Below, piece after piece: positions 37,448 to 47,072 of a stretch of DNA of 64,000 bases. Numbering within the stretch: the stretch's first letter is position 1; each line of letters begins with the position of its first letter. Below the pieces are notes generated by a model. It searched no databases. It was not told the origin of the DNA and worked only from the letters and a program-made list of their open reading frames with translations. This stretch comes from an uncultured Clostridia bacterium (GTDB lineage: Bacteria; Bacillota; Clostridia; TANB77; CAG-508): positions 153,980 through 217,979 of the forward strand of contig CAKPMJ010000005.1 of the NCBI GenBank assembly GCA_934167965.1. Direction: 5' to 3'. Both the position numbers and the translations under genes were made by a program.

Positions 37448-37561
37448 TGAAAATAAAAGGGGATGTTTTTATTTAAGTTAGTATATATACTAACTGTATA
37501 CTTATATAATACAATACTTTTTTGTCCAAATTGTGAATAGACCGTGAAAGTATATCTAAAA

Positions 37562-38791
37562 TTAATTAGCTTCACCTAAAGTAATAGTGATTTGTTTTTC
37601 CTTGTTATTTCTATAAATTTTCAAAGTAATTTTATCTCCAATAGAATGTTTATTTTTAATCTCATTTAATTTATCCATTGTTTTAACTTCTTCACCATCT
37701 ACTGCAACGATAACATCTTCTGCTTTAATTCCTGCTTTTTCGGCTGCAGAATATTCTTCAACAGAAACTACATAAATACCTTCAGTTAAGTTATATTTTT
37801 TAGCTGTTTCTGCATTAAGGTCACGACCTGTAATTCCTATATAAGGTCTTCTAACTTTTTTATAAGTAATTAAATCTTTTGTAACAGATACAGTAGAGTT
37901 AATTGGAATAGCAAATCCAATACCTTCAACACCTGTGCTAGAAACTTTTAATGTGTTAACTCCTATAACCTTACCTTCACTATTAACTAAAGCTCCACCA
38001 CTATTTCCTGAGTTTATAGCTGCATCAGTTTGTATACATACATAATTTGTTCCATCTTGATTATCTTTTACTTCACGATTTAAAGCACTTACAACACCAC
38101 ATGTGATTGTAGTTCCTAGATTCAATGGGTTTCCAACAGCCATTGCAAATTCTCCAACTTTTACATCATCTGAATTAGCAAATTCAGCAGCAGTTAAATT
38201 TTCTGCTTCAATTTTTAATACAGCTAAATCAGTTTGAGAGTCTTTACCTACTATTTTTGCATCATATTCTTTATCACTAGTAGATAAAACAACTTTTACA
38301 GCTGTAGCTTCTGATATGTCATAATATGTGCTTTCAGAAGATGAGTCAACTACGTGATTATTTGTTAAAATATATCCATCTTCACTTATAATAATTCCTG
38401 AACCAGAAGCCTGAGCTTCAGAAGTTGACTGTTTTCCTCCACCGAACATATTAAACATTGAAGATGTTGTTACATTATATGTTATTTTAATTCCAACAAT
38501 TGATGGTAGAATTTTATTTGCAGCATACACAGCAGTATCTGAATACTTTGATAAAGACACCTCTTCAACTAAACCACTAGTTTTTTCACTAGGTGAAGAA
38601 GTAGTAACTGTTGAGTTACCAACTATCTTTTCTTTTATGCTAGGAACACCAAAACAAGTTCCTAATACTACACTACAACCAATTACACCACTTAAAAATG
38701 GTACTACAATATTTTTCTTAAAACCTCCCATAGAGTTTTTCTTTGGTTCTAAATCAACTATATTTCTAAAATTATTTTGATTTGATTCCAT
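37562..38791 (-). CDS. htrA: HtrA/DegP-type serine protease with PDZ domain
   Basis: Membrane-anchored quality-control protease acting outside the cytoplasm. The 409 residues have an N-terminal cytoplasmic stretch, a membrane helix (about 28-48), the trypsin-like domain with the triad in TNNHVVD (His), SQTDLAVL (Asp) and NSGNSGGALV (Ser), and one PDZ domain at about 310-405 (YIGITGRDLN ... VIVAVDGEEV). This is the Firmicutes HtrA/HtrB/YycK layout. AAGGAGGT precedes the ATG. Transcribed alone. Confidence 0.95.
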   Translation of the reverse strand: MESNQNNFRNIVDLEPKKNSMGGFKKNIVVPFLSGVIGCSVVLGTCFGVPSIKEKIVGNSTVTTSSPSEKTSGLVEEVSLSKYSDTAVYAANKILPSIVGIKITYNVTTSSMFNMFGGGKQSTSEAQASGSGIIISEDGYILTNNHVVDSSSESTYYDISEATAVKVVLSTSDKEYDAKIVGKDSQTDLAVLKIEAENLTAAEFANSDDVKVGEFAMAVGNPLNLGTTITCGVVSALNREVKDNQDGTNYVCIQTDAAINSGNSGGALVNSEGKVIGVNTLKVSSTGVEGIGFAIPINSTVSVTKDLITYKKVRRPYIGITGRDLNAETAKKYNLTEGIYVVSVEEYSAAEKAGIKAEDVIVAVDGEEVKTMDKLNEIKNKHSIGDKITLKIYRNNKEKQITITLGEAN

Positions 38792-39104
38792 TATTTTACC
38801 TCCTTGTTTATATTATAATATATCGAATTCTCCTTTATAATACAATACTTTTGTGAAAAGTTTGTGAAAAAAATGTTACTTTTAAGAGAATGTCGAAAAG
38901 GAGCGAAAAATGCGATGAAAAATGGAAAAAATTTCAAGAAAAATGTTGACAAAGTAAAAAAATGGTTTTATACTGTAAGCGAATTATATAATTTCAAATT
39001 GTCAAAAGTTATAACTTTTAATCAAAAAACTTTTAATCGTTTTTTTATTTCTAAATAAAAATCAAAACTAACAAAAATAAATACAGGAGGTGAAACGGCA
39101 GAGA
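38792..39104 (+). other. Region between htrA and the nuclease-like pair: one promoter, no credible gene
   Basis: The left edge holds the minus-strand upstream region of htrA. A 64-codon frame at 38864-39058 is an artefact because a consensus promoter (38946-38974) lies inside it. After the promoter there is a weak AT-only hairpin AAAAGTTATAACTTTT and a T-run near 39040. Confidence 0.55.
38946..38974 (+). promoter_or_regulatory. Promoter of the nuclease-like pair
   Basis: TTGACA (38946-38951), 17-bp spacer, TATACT (38969-38974), about 130 bp before the gene. Confidence 0.75.
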
Positions 39105-39695
39105 TTGAATAGAAAAATTATAGCAGATAGTAATAGCGTTTTAAGAAAAATATTTAAAGATGAAGAAAATATAGATGTACTAAAAGATCTTATTGAAACA
39201 ATATTAAATGTAGAAATAAAAGAAATAAATTTAGTTAAAAATTTACATTATAGTTTAATATATAAAGAAGTAAAAGGTATTGCAGAAGTAAAAATTACCA
39301 CAACTGATGAAGAAAAAATTTTAGTTGGAATGCAAATAATTGACGGATTTTATATACAAAATAAAATGGTATTGTATCAAGCACAACTTCAACTTAATGA
39401 AGAGGTTTATAAAGATGTAACCAAAACAGTAACAATAAATATACTTGATGATGAATATTTTGATGTAACAGATTACAAAAAACAAATACAAGTTAAAACA
39501 GTAGGAGCGGTATCTAGTAAAAAGTTTGGAGAGATTTATTTGATACAACTAAAAAAATTTGACGGAAAAAACTATGATGAAAAAGAAAAAGAATGGATAG
39601 AATATTTAAAAGAAGAAATACAAGAGCCTAAAAATGAGAAAATAAAAAAATTAGATAATCTTTTAGATGATTATTGGAAAAATGAAGTATTATAA
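39105..39695 (+). CDS. Degenerate Rpn/PD-(D/E)XK-transposase-like protein
   Basis: About 196 residues. The opening (DSNSVLRKIFKDEENIDVLK, LIETILNVEI) follows the pattern of the PDDEXK_2 / Rpn 'recombination-promoting nuclease' family (D..FK.IF..EEN..+L..FLN.IL). The catalytic region is eroded: the family's acidic pair before and within the 'IEIQ' strand reads AEVKI and VGMQ here. The start is unclear: AGGAGG at 39085-39090 is 14 bp from this TTG and overlaps a GTG at 39090. It precedes a similar small gene. Probably a catalytically dead relative, possibly in decay. Confidence 0.6.
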   Translation: MNRKIIADSNSVLRKIFKDEENIDVLKDLIETILNVEIKEINLVKNLHYSLIYKEVKGIAEVKITTTDEEKILVGMQIIDGFYIQNKMVLYQAQLQLNEEVYKDVTKTVTINILDDEYFDVTDYKKQIQVKTVGAVSSKKFGEIYLIQLKKFDGKNYDEKEKEWIEYLKEEIQEPKNEKIKKLDNLLDDYWKNEVL

Positions 39696-39730
39696 AAGGA
39701 GGAACAAAAATAGTTTTACCAGACACTTAT

Positions 39731-40234
39731 ATGTTAGAATGTATGTTTAAAAATGCAAACAATAAAGAAGAAATAATTGCATTGATAAAATGTTTATTAA
39801 ATGAAGATATTAAGGATTTTCAATATATGGGACCATTAAAGTTTAATTCTATAATGGAATATGGATTTTCATTAATAAAAATTAGAACAGTTTTAGAAAG
39901 TGGTAAGAAGAAAGAACTGTATATAAAAATGATAAAAGGAGGCAAGGTAAAAGAGTCAATTTTTTGTTATTGGTCATTATTACATGAATTAAATATGGAT
40001 AGAGTTTTTCCAAAGAAAGTAACTATCTCGGAGAAACAAATAGAAGAAAACAACAAAGATGTAATATTAAATTTTAATCATGAATTTGATTATAGTACAG
40101 AAATTAAGTTAATAAAATTGAAAGATTTTATAATAGAGAAATCTGTAAAAAATCCAAATTTAAAGAAATTGCTTAATTATTTAGAAAATAATGATAAAGA
40201 TATTTTGTTTTTAGGAATTATTGGTATTGATTAA
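39731..40234 (+). CDS. Second Rpn/PD-(D/E)XK-like protein, highly diverged
   Basis: 167 residues from the ATG at 39731. The opening (DTYMLECMFKNANNKEEIIALI, KCLLNEDI) parallels the gene before it, which suggests a diverged tandem copy, but no catalytic motif is recognisable. An AAAGGAGG ribosome site at about 39696-39702 is 28 bp from the ATG yet 7 bp from an in-frame ATA at 39710, so the original start was probably there, either used as a rare AUA start or lost by an ATG-to-ATA change. Confidence 0.55.
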   Translation: MLECMFKNANNKEEIIALIKCLLNEDIKDFQYMGPLKFNSIMEYGFSLIKIRTVLESGKKKELYIKMIKGGKVKESIFCYWSLLHELNMDRVFPKKVTISEKQIEENNKDVILNFNHEFDYSTEIKLIKLKDFIIEKSVKNPNLKKLLNYLENNDKDILFLGIIGID

Positions 40235-40288
40235 TTGGCTAAAATTTATTATAATAAATGTAGTTTATAGTAAAGGAAGGTAATAAAA

Positions 40289-40540
40289 ATGGAATATATT
40301 TATAATCCACAAGGAGTTTGTTCAATGAGGATGATTTTTGATATTGATAACAATATTGTAAAAAGTTTAAAGATCATTGGAGGATGTCCCGGAAATACAG
40401 TAGGCGTATCAAAATTGGTTGAGGGAAAGAACATTGATGAAATAATCCAGTTATTAAAAGGGATACAATGTGGAAATAAAGGAACATCTTGTCCTGATCA
40501 AATTGCAGAAGCTCTAGAAGAATATAAGAAAAATCATTAA
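40289..40540 (+). CDS. TSCPD domain protein (TIGR03905 type)
   Basis: 83 residues, the whole length of this small family. Conserved Cys motifs are visible: GVCSMRM, GGCPGNTVG and CGNKGTSCPDQIA, the last giving the TSCPD name. The fold resembles the C-terminal part of some ribonucleotide reductases; a role in metal or nucleotide handling is proposed for the family but unproven. GGAAGGT precedes the ATG. It has its own terminator. Confidence 0.9.
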   Translation: MEYIYNPQGVCSMRMIFDIDNNIVKSLKIIGGCPGNTVGVSKLVEGKNIDEIIQLLKGIQCGNKGTSCPDQIAEALEEYKKNH

Positions 40541-40544
40541 AAAA

Positions 40545-40572
40545 GAAATGGCAATTTATATATTGCCATTTC
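40545..40572. terminator. Terminator between the TSCPD gene and the convergent PBP gene
   Basis: Perfect 11-bp stem GAAATGGCAAT / ATTGCCATTTC. A-runs to its left give the minus strand a T-run; the plus side is followed by ATACTTTATTT. Confidence 0.8.
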
Positions 40573-40577
40573 ATACT

Positions 40578-42476
40578 TTATTTAGTTTTATTAGGTTCTA
40601 CTTCTAAATATGGTAAAACTTCTTCAAGAATTTTAGAAACTACTGGACCTGCAACTTGTCCACCATGATGTTTACCATTTTCAGGTTTATACATGGTTAC
40701 TAGTACAACTAATTCAGTATTTTCTACAGGTGTTATAGCAGCAAATGATGCAACATATCCAGCATCTTCGTCATTTTGAGGTGGTTCTGAAGTACCAGAT
40801 TTTCCACCAATAGAGTAGCCTTTAACTGCAGCTGTTTTACCAGTTCCATCTATTACAACAGATTCCATCATATCACAGATTTTTTTTGCAGTTTGTGAAG
40901 ATATAACTTGTCTAATAGTTTTGGTTTCAGTTTCTATAACTTCTCCTGTATCACTATTTTTCATAGATTTTACAATTTTAGGTTGCAATAAATATCCATT
41001 GTTGGCTATTGCACATACAGCTGTACACATTTGAAGTGGAGTAATTGTAAAACGTTGTCCAAAACTCATAGTTGCTTTTTCAACAGGACCAACATCATCT
41101 AATTTATAAAATTGGCTAGAAGATTCACCTGAAAGTCCTACATTAGTTTTAGAAAATAATCCAAAAGCATCATAATACTTATATAGAGTATTTGTATCTA
41201 TTTTACTTCCTAATTGTATAAAAGCAGGGTTACAAGAATGCTCTAAAGCTTCTCTTAAGTTTTGTTTTCCGTGAGCAGTTTTACTCCAGCATTTAATATT
41301 TCTGTCACCTACTTTTTGAACCCCTGTACAGTTGAACTCTCTTTTATCATCTGTATCTAATATATTTTCTTCTAATGCAATAGATGAAGTTATTAGCTTA
41401 AATACAGAACCAGGTTCATAAGTTTCAGATACTGAACGTACTCCCCACATATCATATATTCTTTTCAGTTTTTCAGTTTTATCTAAACTATCCCAATTAT
41501 TAGCATAATATGATGTAACTTTATAAGGTGAATTTAAATCATAATATGGATAAGATGCCATTGCTAAGATTTCACCGGTTGAAGGATTCATTATAATGCA
41601 ATTTCCACCACGAGCACATTTATTTTCTTTTACACCTTTTTTCAAATATTTTTCTACTATTTTTTGAATATTAACATCAATAGTTAATGTTAGATCATAT
41701 CCATCTTCAGCTTCAACGAAAGATTCTACAGAATTAGGTATTTCTGTTTGAGCAGCAGTTGTTGAAGTAACAATTTGTCCAGAAGTTCCTTTCAAAATTG
41801 AATCATAAGAATATTCGATTCCACTTAATCCTTGATTATCATCTCCACAGACACCGATTACTTGAGATGCAACATTGTGGTATGGATAATATCTTTTGCT
41901 GTCTTCATCAATATTTATTCCAGATTTAATTTTGTTGTCTTTCACCCATTGTTTTAATTCAGTTACTTTATCTTCTTCAACTTTTTTAGCTATGGTTACT
42001 ACTGAAGAAGTACTATTTACTTTGTCAAATGTTTCTTTGTAATCAAGTGAGAAAATTTCAGATAATCCTTTAGCAATGGTTTCTTTCAATTTTTTAGTTT
42101 CTTCATCTGTTTTACCTTGTATCTTTTTAGGATTTAGTGTTATTGTATCAACTGTTTCACTTATTGCAAGTGAAGAACCAGTTGAATCATATATATTGCC
42201 ACGTTTGCTACTAATTATTTCTGTAGTTATTTGATTTTTTAATGCCAAGTCATGTAAATGATCTCCGTCAACTAATTGCAGATAAAACAATCTACAGATT
42301 AAAAGAAAAAGAGCTAGAAATAGTAAAATTCGACCAATTTTAATTTTTTTAATACATATCAAATTAGGTGAATTCAGGTTGGCTTTTTGCTGTTTTATGC
42401 GTTCTTTTCTTTTAGCTTGCTTGGCTAATTTTAATTGTCTTTTTAATTTTTCTTCTTTATTCAAATTAATCACCAA
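40578..42476 (-). CDS. Class B penicillin-binding protein (FtsI/SpoVD family)
   Basis: 632 residues: a highly basic cytoplasmic N-terminus, a membrane helix (about 48-68), a PBP dimerisation domain (SSKRGNIYDSTG onward) and a transpeptidase domain with SxxK as SVFK in YEPGSVFKLITS, SCN in LEHSCNPAF and KSGT in IGGKSGTSEP. No PASTA domain is seen at the C-terminus. This fits septal FtsI or the sporulation protein SpoVD; context does not decide. The start is uncertain: TTG 42476, GTG 42473 and TTG 42464 are all possible, with a weak GGTGA before the last. Confidence 0.88.
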   Translation of the reverse strand: MVINLNKEEKLKRQLKLAKQAKRKERIKQQKANLNSPNLICIKKIKIGRILLFLALFLLICRLFYLQLVDGDHLHDLALKNQITTEIISSKRGNIYDSTGSSLAISETVDTITLNPKKIQGKTDEETKKLKETIAKGLSEIFSLDYKETFDKVNSTSSVVTIAKKVEEDKVTELKQWVKDNKIKSGINIDEDSKRYYPYHNVASQVIGVCGDDNQGLSGIEYSYDSILKGTSGQIVTSTTAAQTEIPNSVESFVEAEDGYDLTLTIDVNIQKIVEKYLKKGVKENKCARGGNCIIMNPSTGEILAMASYPYYDLNSPYKVTSYYANNWDSLDKTEKLKRIYDMWGVRSVSETYEPGSVFKLITSSIALEENILDTDDKREFNCTGVQKVGDRNIKCWSKTAHGKQNLREALEHSCNPAFIQLGSKIDTNTLYKYYDAFGLFSKTNVGLSGESSSQFYKLDDVGPVEKATMSFGQRFTITPLQMCTAVCAIANNGYLLQPKIVKSMKNSDTGEVIETETKTIRQVISSQTAKKICDMMESVVIDGTGKTAAVKGYSIGGKSGTSEPPQNDEDAGYVASFAAITPVENTELVVLVTMYKPENGKHHGGQVAGPVVSKILEEVLPYLEVEPNKTK

Positions 42477-42552
42477 TTCAATTGTATAAGAATTGAACTA
42501 AAAAATCAATATTTAAAAATAAAAATATAAAAAAATATAGGAGGTAAAAATA

Positions 42553-44097
42553 ATGTTATCAATAGTAAAATCTATGTCATTAGAAGGAATAGAAGGTAGT
42601 TTAGTAGAAATTCAAACAGATATTGCAAATGGCTTACCTGGTTTTGATGTAGTAGGACTTCCCGATGTAAGTGTAAAAGAAGCTAAGGAAAGAGTAAAAA
42701 CAGCCATTAGAAATTCAAATATAACACTACCTAGTAAAAAAATATTAGTAAATCTGGCACCAGCAGATAAAAGAAAAGAAGGAACTATATTTGATTTACC
42801 AATTGCAGTTGGAATTTTAAGCGCACTTGGAGAAATAAATAAAAATCATGTAAAGGATTTTAATAGTACAGTGTTTCTTGGAGAATTGTCTTTGGACGGA
42901 AAAATAAATAGAATAAAAGGTGTATTACCTATGTGCATGGAAGCAAGAAATTTGGGAATAAGAAGAGTTATTTTACCTAAACAAAATGCAAGAGAAGCGG
43001 CGTTGGTTGAGGGATTGGAAGTTATTGCTGTATCAAAATTACAGGAAGTTATAGATTATATAAATGAAAATTTAAATATCAATAAACAAGTAATGGATAT
43101 AAGAAAAATATTTCAAAATAAAAATAGTTACAATATAGATTTTTCAGAAGTAAAAGGACAAGATGGTGCAAAAAGAGCATTAGAGATTGCAATGGCAGGA
43201 GGACATAATTGTATATTAATAGGAAGCCCAGGTGCAGGAAAAACAATGTTGGCACAAAGGTTACCAACAATATTGCCTGATATTACTTTTGAAGAATCTT
43301 TAGAAATTACAAAAATTTATAGTGTAGCTGGAAATATAAAAAATGTAGAAAATTTGTTAAGAAATAGACCATTTAGAAATCCTCACCATACTGCATCACC
43401 AATATCAATGATTGGTGGAGGAAGAAATCCAAAACCAGGAGAAATAAGTTTGGCTCATTTAGGAATTTTGTACTTAGATGAGTTGCCAGAGTTTAGTAGA
43501 AATACATTAGAAGTATTAAGAGGACCATTAGAAGATAAAAAAGTTACAATAAGTAGAGTTAATTCTATAATTACATATCCATGTAATTTTATGTTTGTAG
43601 CAAGTATGAATCCATGTCCTTGTGGATATTATGGCACCAATACTGACAAATGCAAATGCTCAGAGAAAAGTATAAGAAATTATTTAGGAAAGATTAGTGG
43701 CCCATTACTAGATAGGATTGACATACATATAGAGGTTAAACCTGTACCATATAAAAAGATAGGAGAGGAAAACAGAGAGGAAAGCTCAGAAAGTATAAGA
43801 GTGAGGGTAAATAAAGCCAGAAATATTCAACAAAAAAGATATCAAAATTTAGATTTATCATGTAATGCTGAGTTAACGCCTAGCCTTATTAGTAGATTTT
43901 GCAGAATTGATAATAATGCAAGGGAATTATTAAAAAAGGCCTTTGAAAATCTATCGCTTAGTGCAAGAGCATACAATAAAATTTTAAAAATTTCTAGAAC
44001 AATTGCTGATCTTGAAGGAGAAGAAGAAATAAAAGTTACTCATATAGCAGAGGCAATACAGTATAGAAGTTTGGATAGGAAGTATTGGAATAGATGA
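42553..44097 (+). CDS. yifB: YifB/ComM family Mg-chelatase-like AAA+ ATPase
   Basis: 514 residues in three parts: an N-terminal S5/Lon-protease-like domain (about 1-165, GLPGFDVVGLPDVSVKEAKE), a AAA+ core with Walker A GSPGAGKTMLAQRLP, NPHHTASPISMIGGG, Walker B LYLDELPEF, and a C-terminal chelatase domain with RVNKARNIQQKRY. The ComM homologue is a DNA helicase that extends heteroduplex during transformation. It overlaps dprA by 4 bp (ATGA). With dprA and yraN it forms the common DNA-processing cluster. AGGAGG precedes the ATG. Confidence 0.95.
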   Translation: MLSIVKSMSLEGIEGSLVEIQTDIANGLPGFDVVGLPDVSVKEAKERVKTAIRNSNITLPSKKILVNLAPADKRKEGTIFDLPIAVGILSALGEINKNHVKDFNSTVFLGELSLDGKINRIKGVLPMCMEARNLGIRRVILPKQNAREAALVEGLEVIAVSKLQEVIDYINENLNINKQVMDIRKIFQNKNSYNIDFSEVKGQDGAKRALEIAMAGGHNCILIGSPGAGKTMLAQRLPTILPDITFEESLEITKIYSVAGNIKNVENLLRNRPFRNPHHTASPISMIGGGRNPKPGEISLAHLGILYLDELPEFSRNTLEVLRGPLEDKKVTISRVNSIITYPCNFMFVASMNPCPCGYYGTNTDKCKCSEKSIRNYLGKISGPLLDRIDIHIEVKPVPYKKIGEENREESSESIRVRVNKARNIQQKRYQNLDLSCNAELTPSLISRFCRIDNNARELLKKAFENLSLSARAYNKILKISRTIADLEGEEEIKVTHIAEAIQYRSLDRKYWNR

Positions 44098-44924
44098 GAG
44101 TTATTGAGTTTAATGATGAAGAATTTCCAGAGAGTTTAAGAAACTTAAAAAAAACTCCAAATAGATTATATTTTCAAGGAAATATAAATATTTTAAATCA
44201 AAATGGTATAGCAGTTATAGGTACAAGAGAATGCTCTGAATATGGGAGAAGATGGTGCGAAAAATTTGTAAAGGAATTATTAGAATATGATTTGGTAGTT
44301 ATAAGCGGAATGGCTAGGGGCATTGATACAATTGTACACAAGACAGCATTAAAATATGGAGGTAAAACTATTGCAGTATTACCAAGTGGATTTAATAATA
44401 TTTATCCAAAAGAGAATTTAGAATTATATGAGCAGATAATAGCTAATGATGGATTAATTATTAGTGAATATATGCCAGAAATAGAATCAAGTTCAAATAG
44501 ATTTTTAGAAAGAAATAGAATAGTAAGTGGCTTATCTATTGGGACGCTAATTATAGAGGCTGAATATAGAAGTGGAACCAGTGTAACAGCAAGAATGACA
44601 AAAGAGCAGGGTAAATTGGTATTTTGTATTCCAGGCAGTTTAGACAATAAGAAAAGTATTGGAACTAATAGACTAATACAAAATGGAGCTAATCTTGTTA
44701 CAAAGGTGGAAGATATAATAGAAAACTATAATTTACAAAAGAAAATAAAAATTGGGATTAAAGATGAGATATTAGATATTTTGTCTGATAAGCCAATAGA
44801 TTTTAATGAACTTTTAAAAAATAGTAACTTAAAAATAAATGAATTTATGGCAAAAATTACAATGCTTGAATTAGAGGGATATATTAAAAGGTTGCCAGGA
44901 AATAGGATTAGTAAAAATGAATAA
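44094..44924 (+). CDS. dprA: DNA-processing protein DprA (Smf)
   Basis: Loads RecA on incoming single-stranded DNA. The 276-residue protein contains the Rossmann-like core (AVIGTRECSEYGRRW, ISGMARGIDT, AVLPSGFNNIYPKEN, FLERNRIVSGLS, EAEYRSGTSVTAR) and a short C-terminal winged-helix part (ILDILSDKPIDFNELLK). It lacks most of the N-terminal SAM-like domain, which is common in short clostridial forms. It overlaps yifB and yraN at both ends. Confidence 0.94.
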   Translation: MRVIEFNDEEFPESLRNLKKTPNRLYFQGNINILNQNGIAVIGTRECSEYGRRWCEKFVKELLEYDLVVISGMARGIDTIVHKTALKYGGKTIAVLPSGFNNIYPKENLELYEQIIANDGLIISEYMPEIESSSNRFLERNRIVSGLSIGTLIIEAEYRSGTSVTARMTKEQGKLVFCIPGSLDNKKSIGTNRLIQNGANLVTKVEDIIENYNLQKKIKIGIKDEILDILSDKPIDFNELLKNSNLKINEFMAKITMLELEGYIKRLPGNRISKNE

Positions 44925-45273
44925 TAAAGAAGTTGGAGATTTAGGAGAAAAGATTGCGGTAGAATATATCAAAAAGAAAGGATATATATTAATACAGAGA
45001 AATTTTAGATGTAAACAAGGAGAAGTTGATATTATTGCAAAAGATAAAGATGAATATGTCTTTATAGAAGTAAAAACAAGAAATAGCAAAATGTTTGGAC
45101 AACCAGCAGAAGCGGTTAATTGTTTAAAGAAAAAGCATATATATAATGTTACTAGATATTTTTTATATAAATATAAAATAGAAGAGGGTCCGATAAGATT
45201 TGATGTAATAGAGATATTATTAAATAAAGATGGATATAAAGTAAATCATATAAAACAAATAGAAATAGTATAA
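44917..45273 (+). CDS. yraN: YraN family endonuclease-like protein (UPF0102)
   Basis: 118 residues. The nuclease-like core reads GEKIAVEYIKKKGY, RNFRCKQGEVDIIAKD and VFIEVKTRNS, giving the E...D...ExK arrangement of the Holliday-resolvase-like fold. Its ATG lies 8 bp inside the end of dprA. Cellular role is not established; the gene is very often found beside dprA or RNase HII. Confidence 0.93.
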   Translation: MNNKEVGDLGEKIAVEYIKKKGYILIQRNFRCKQGEVDIIAKDKDEYVFIEVKTRNSKMFGQPAEAVNCLKKKHIYNVTRYFLYKYKIEEGPIRFDVIEILLNKDGYKVNHIKQIEIV

Positions 45274-45324
45274 AAGCTCTTGAGAAATTCATCATTTTGT
45301 AGTAAAATATAAAAGAGGTGTAAA

Positions 45325-46194
45325 ATGGAAACAGTATTAGAAGAAACAAAATACTTAATGAAAAAATATAAAATAAAAGCTAATAAAGGATTAGGCCAGA
45401 ACTTTTTAGTAGATGATAATGCTTTACAAGACATAGCAAATGGAGCCAATATACAAGAAAATGACATAGTAATAGAAATAGGACCAGGTCTTGGAAGTTT
45501 AACTAAATTATTGTTAGACAAGGCAAGAAAAGTAATATGTGTAGAATTAGATAAAAACATGTTGAAATTATTAAACGACAGATTTATAGCATATAACAAT
45601 TTTGAAATTATTAACAATGATATTTTGAAAGTTGATCTAAATAAACTTATTAAAGAAGAAAAAGAAAAAGATAGTGCCATTCAAAATGTAAGAGTAGTAG
45701 CAAATTTACCATATTATATAACAACACCAATAATAATGAAACTAATAGAAAATGACTTAGACATACAAAGTATAACAGTTATGATTCAAAAGGAAGTTGC
45801 TGATAGATTAATTGCTGTTCCAGGAACAAAGGATGCAGGAGCTATTACATACACAATATATTATTATTGTGAAACAGAAAAAATTAGAGAAGTGGAGAAT
45901 AGTTGCTTTATACCTGCACCAGAGGTTACATCAGAAGTTATAAATTTAAAGATAAGAAAAGAGCCACCAATACAAGTAAAAGATAAAAAGGTGATGTTTC
46001 ATATAATTAAAAGTGCATTTATGCAAAGAAGAAAAACATTATTAAATGCTTTAACAAATGTAAAATTATTTAAAAGTAAAGAAGAAGGAATTGAAATTTT
46101 AAAAAAATTGAATTTAAGAGAAGATGTAAGAGCAGAAAATCTAACTATTCAAGATTTTGCTAATATCACAAATATTTTTATGGCTAATATGTAA
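45325..46194 (+). CDS. rsmA: 16S rRNA dimethyladenosine transferase RsmA (KsgA)
   Basis: Dimethylates A1518/A1519 of 16S rRNA late in small-subunit assembly. The 289 residues have KGLGQNFL at the N-terminus, the SAM motif EIGPGLGSLT, the acidic loop CVELDKNM and the catalytic NLPYYITTPI. A basic C-terminal domain (MQRRKTLLNAL) follows. GAGGTG precedes the ATG; the 50 bp upstream may hold a promoter (ATTTTGTAGTAAAATAT). Confidence 0.96.
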   Translation: METVLEETKYLMKKYKIKANKGLGQNFLVDDNALQDIANGANIQENDIVIEIGPGLGSLTKLLLDKARKVICVELDKNMLKLLNDRFIAYNNFEIINNDILKVDLNKLIKEEKEKDSAIQNVRVVANLPYYITTPIIMKLIENDLDIQSITVMIQKEVADRLIAVPGTKDAGAITYTIYYYCETEKIREVENSCFIPAPEVTSEVINLKIRKEPPIQVKDKKVMFHIIKSAFMQRRKTLLNALTNVKLFKSKEEGIEILKKLNLREDVRAENLTIQDFANITNIFMANM

Positions 46195-46200
46195 AATATA

Positions 46201-46229
46201 TTGGCTTTTTACAGTATTTATGCTATAAT
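46201..46229 (+). promoter_or_regulatory. Promoter of the sortase gene
   Basis: TTGGCT (46201-46206), 17-bp spacer, TATAAT (46224-46229), starting just after the rsmA stop. Confidence 0.75.
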
Positions 46230-46259
46230 ATATAGAGATTTTAGAGAAGGAGGGTAGGT

Positions 46260-47048
46260 ATGAACCAGATTTTAGTTACAGAAAAATTGTATGTTACACC
46301 AGAATTAAGAAGAAAAAAGAAAATGTATAAATTCAGTTTTATTATATCAATATTTTTAGTAATAGCATTAATTTCTGCTTATGCCTATGCTCAATATGAT
46401 AGAAATAAAAGTGAAGAATTATCACAAGATATATTAGAAGATATAGAAGAAAAATTTGAAGTTGCAGATGCACAAGATAATACAACAATCAATAAAGATG
46501 ATAAAGTATGGGTAATAGATTTGCAAGCTACTCAGGCGGATCATTATGAAATTGAAGAAAGTGTAACTACATCAATATCAAAAGTTTCTGAAAAAGATAC
46601 TAAACAAACTAAAATAGATGAAAACAGAGGAAAATATACAGCACCAAATGGAAAAGTATATAACTACATTGGATATATTAGTATCCCATCAATAGATGTA
46701 AAATATCCAATCTTATCAGAAACAAGTGTAGCTTTATTAAAAGTTTCAGTGTGTAAATTTTGGGGAGGAAACCCTAATGAGGTAGGAAATTTATGTATAG
46801 CAGGTCATAACTATAGAAACAAAAAGTTTTTCAGTAAAGTAATTAATTTACAAAAAGGAGATATTATAGAAATTACTGATTTAGACAAAAACAAGTTAAA
46901 ATATAAGATTTATGATAAATACACAGTTGGATCAAAAGATGTAAGTTGTACTAGTCAGTTAACAAATGGAAAGAAAATTGTTACATTGATTACATGTACA
47001 AATGATAGCAAGAAGAGAGTTATTGTAAAAGCGGAAGCAATAAAATAA
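46260..47048 (+). CDS. Sortase (cysteine transpeptidase)
   Basis: 262 residues, anchored by an N-terminal membrane helix (about 22-42) after a basic head (RRKKKMYK). A long linker leads to the sortase barrel: YIGYISIPSIDVKYPILSE, catalytic His in CIAGHNYRN, Cys in VTLITCTND and Arg in SKKRVIV. It joins proteins with C-terminal sorting signals to the wall, or to one another. The class (A, D or other) is not clear from motifs alone. It is the only sortase in the window and is a candidate enzyme for the PPTG- and VKTG-ending proteins at 2683-22802. Confidence 0.93.
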   Translation: MNQILVTEKLYVTPELRRKKKMYKFSFIISIFLVIALISAYAYAQYDRNKSEELSQDILEDIEEKFEVADAQDNTTINKDDKVWVIDLQATQADHYEIEESVTTSISKVSEKDTKQTKIDENRGKYTAPNGKVYNYIGYISIPSIDVKYPILSETSVALLKVSVCKFWGGNPNEVGNLCIAGHNYRNKKFFSKVINLQKGDIIEITDLDKNKLKYKIYDKYTVGSKDVSCTSQLTNGKKIVTLITCTNDSKKRVIVKAEAIK

Positions 47049-47072
47049 AAAGTATTAACTAAAAGAGCTTTT

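Noticed and set aside
38864..39058. 64-codon frame rich in Lys and Asn
   Set aside because: A consensus promoter (38946-38974) lies inside it, there is no ribosome site and the composition is that of AT-rich noncoding DNA.
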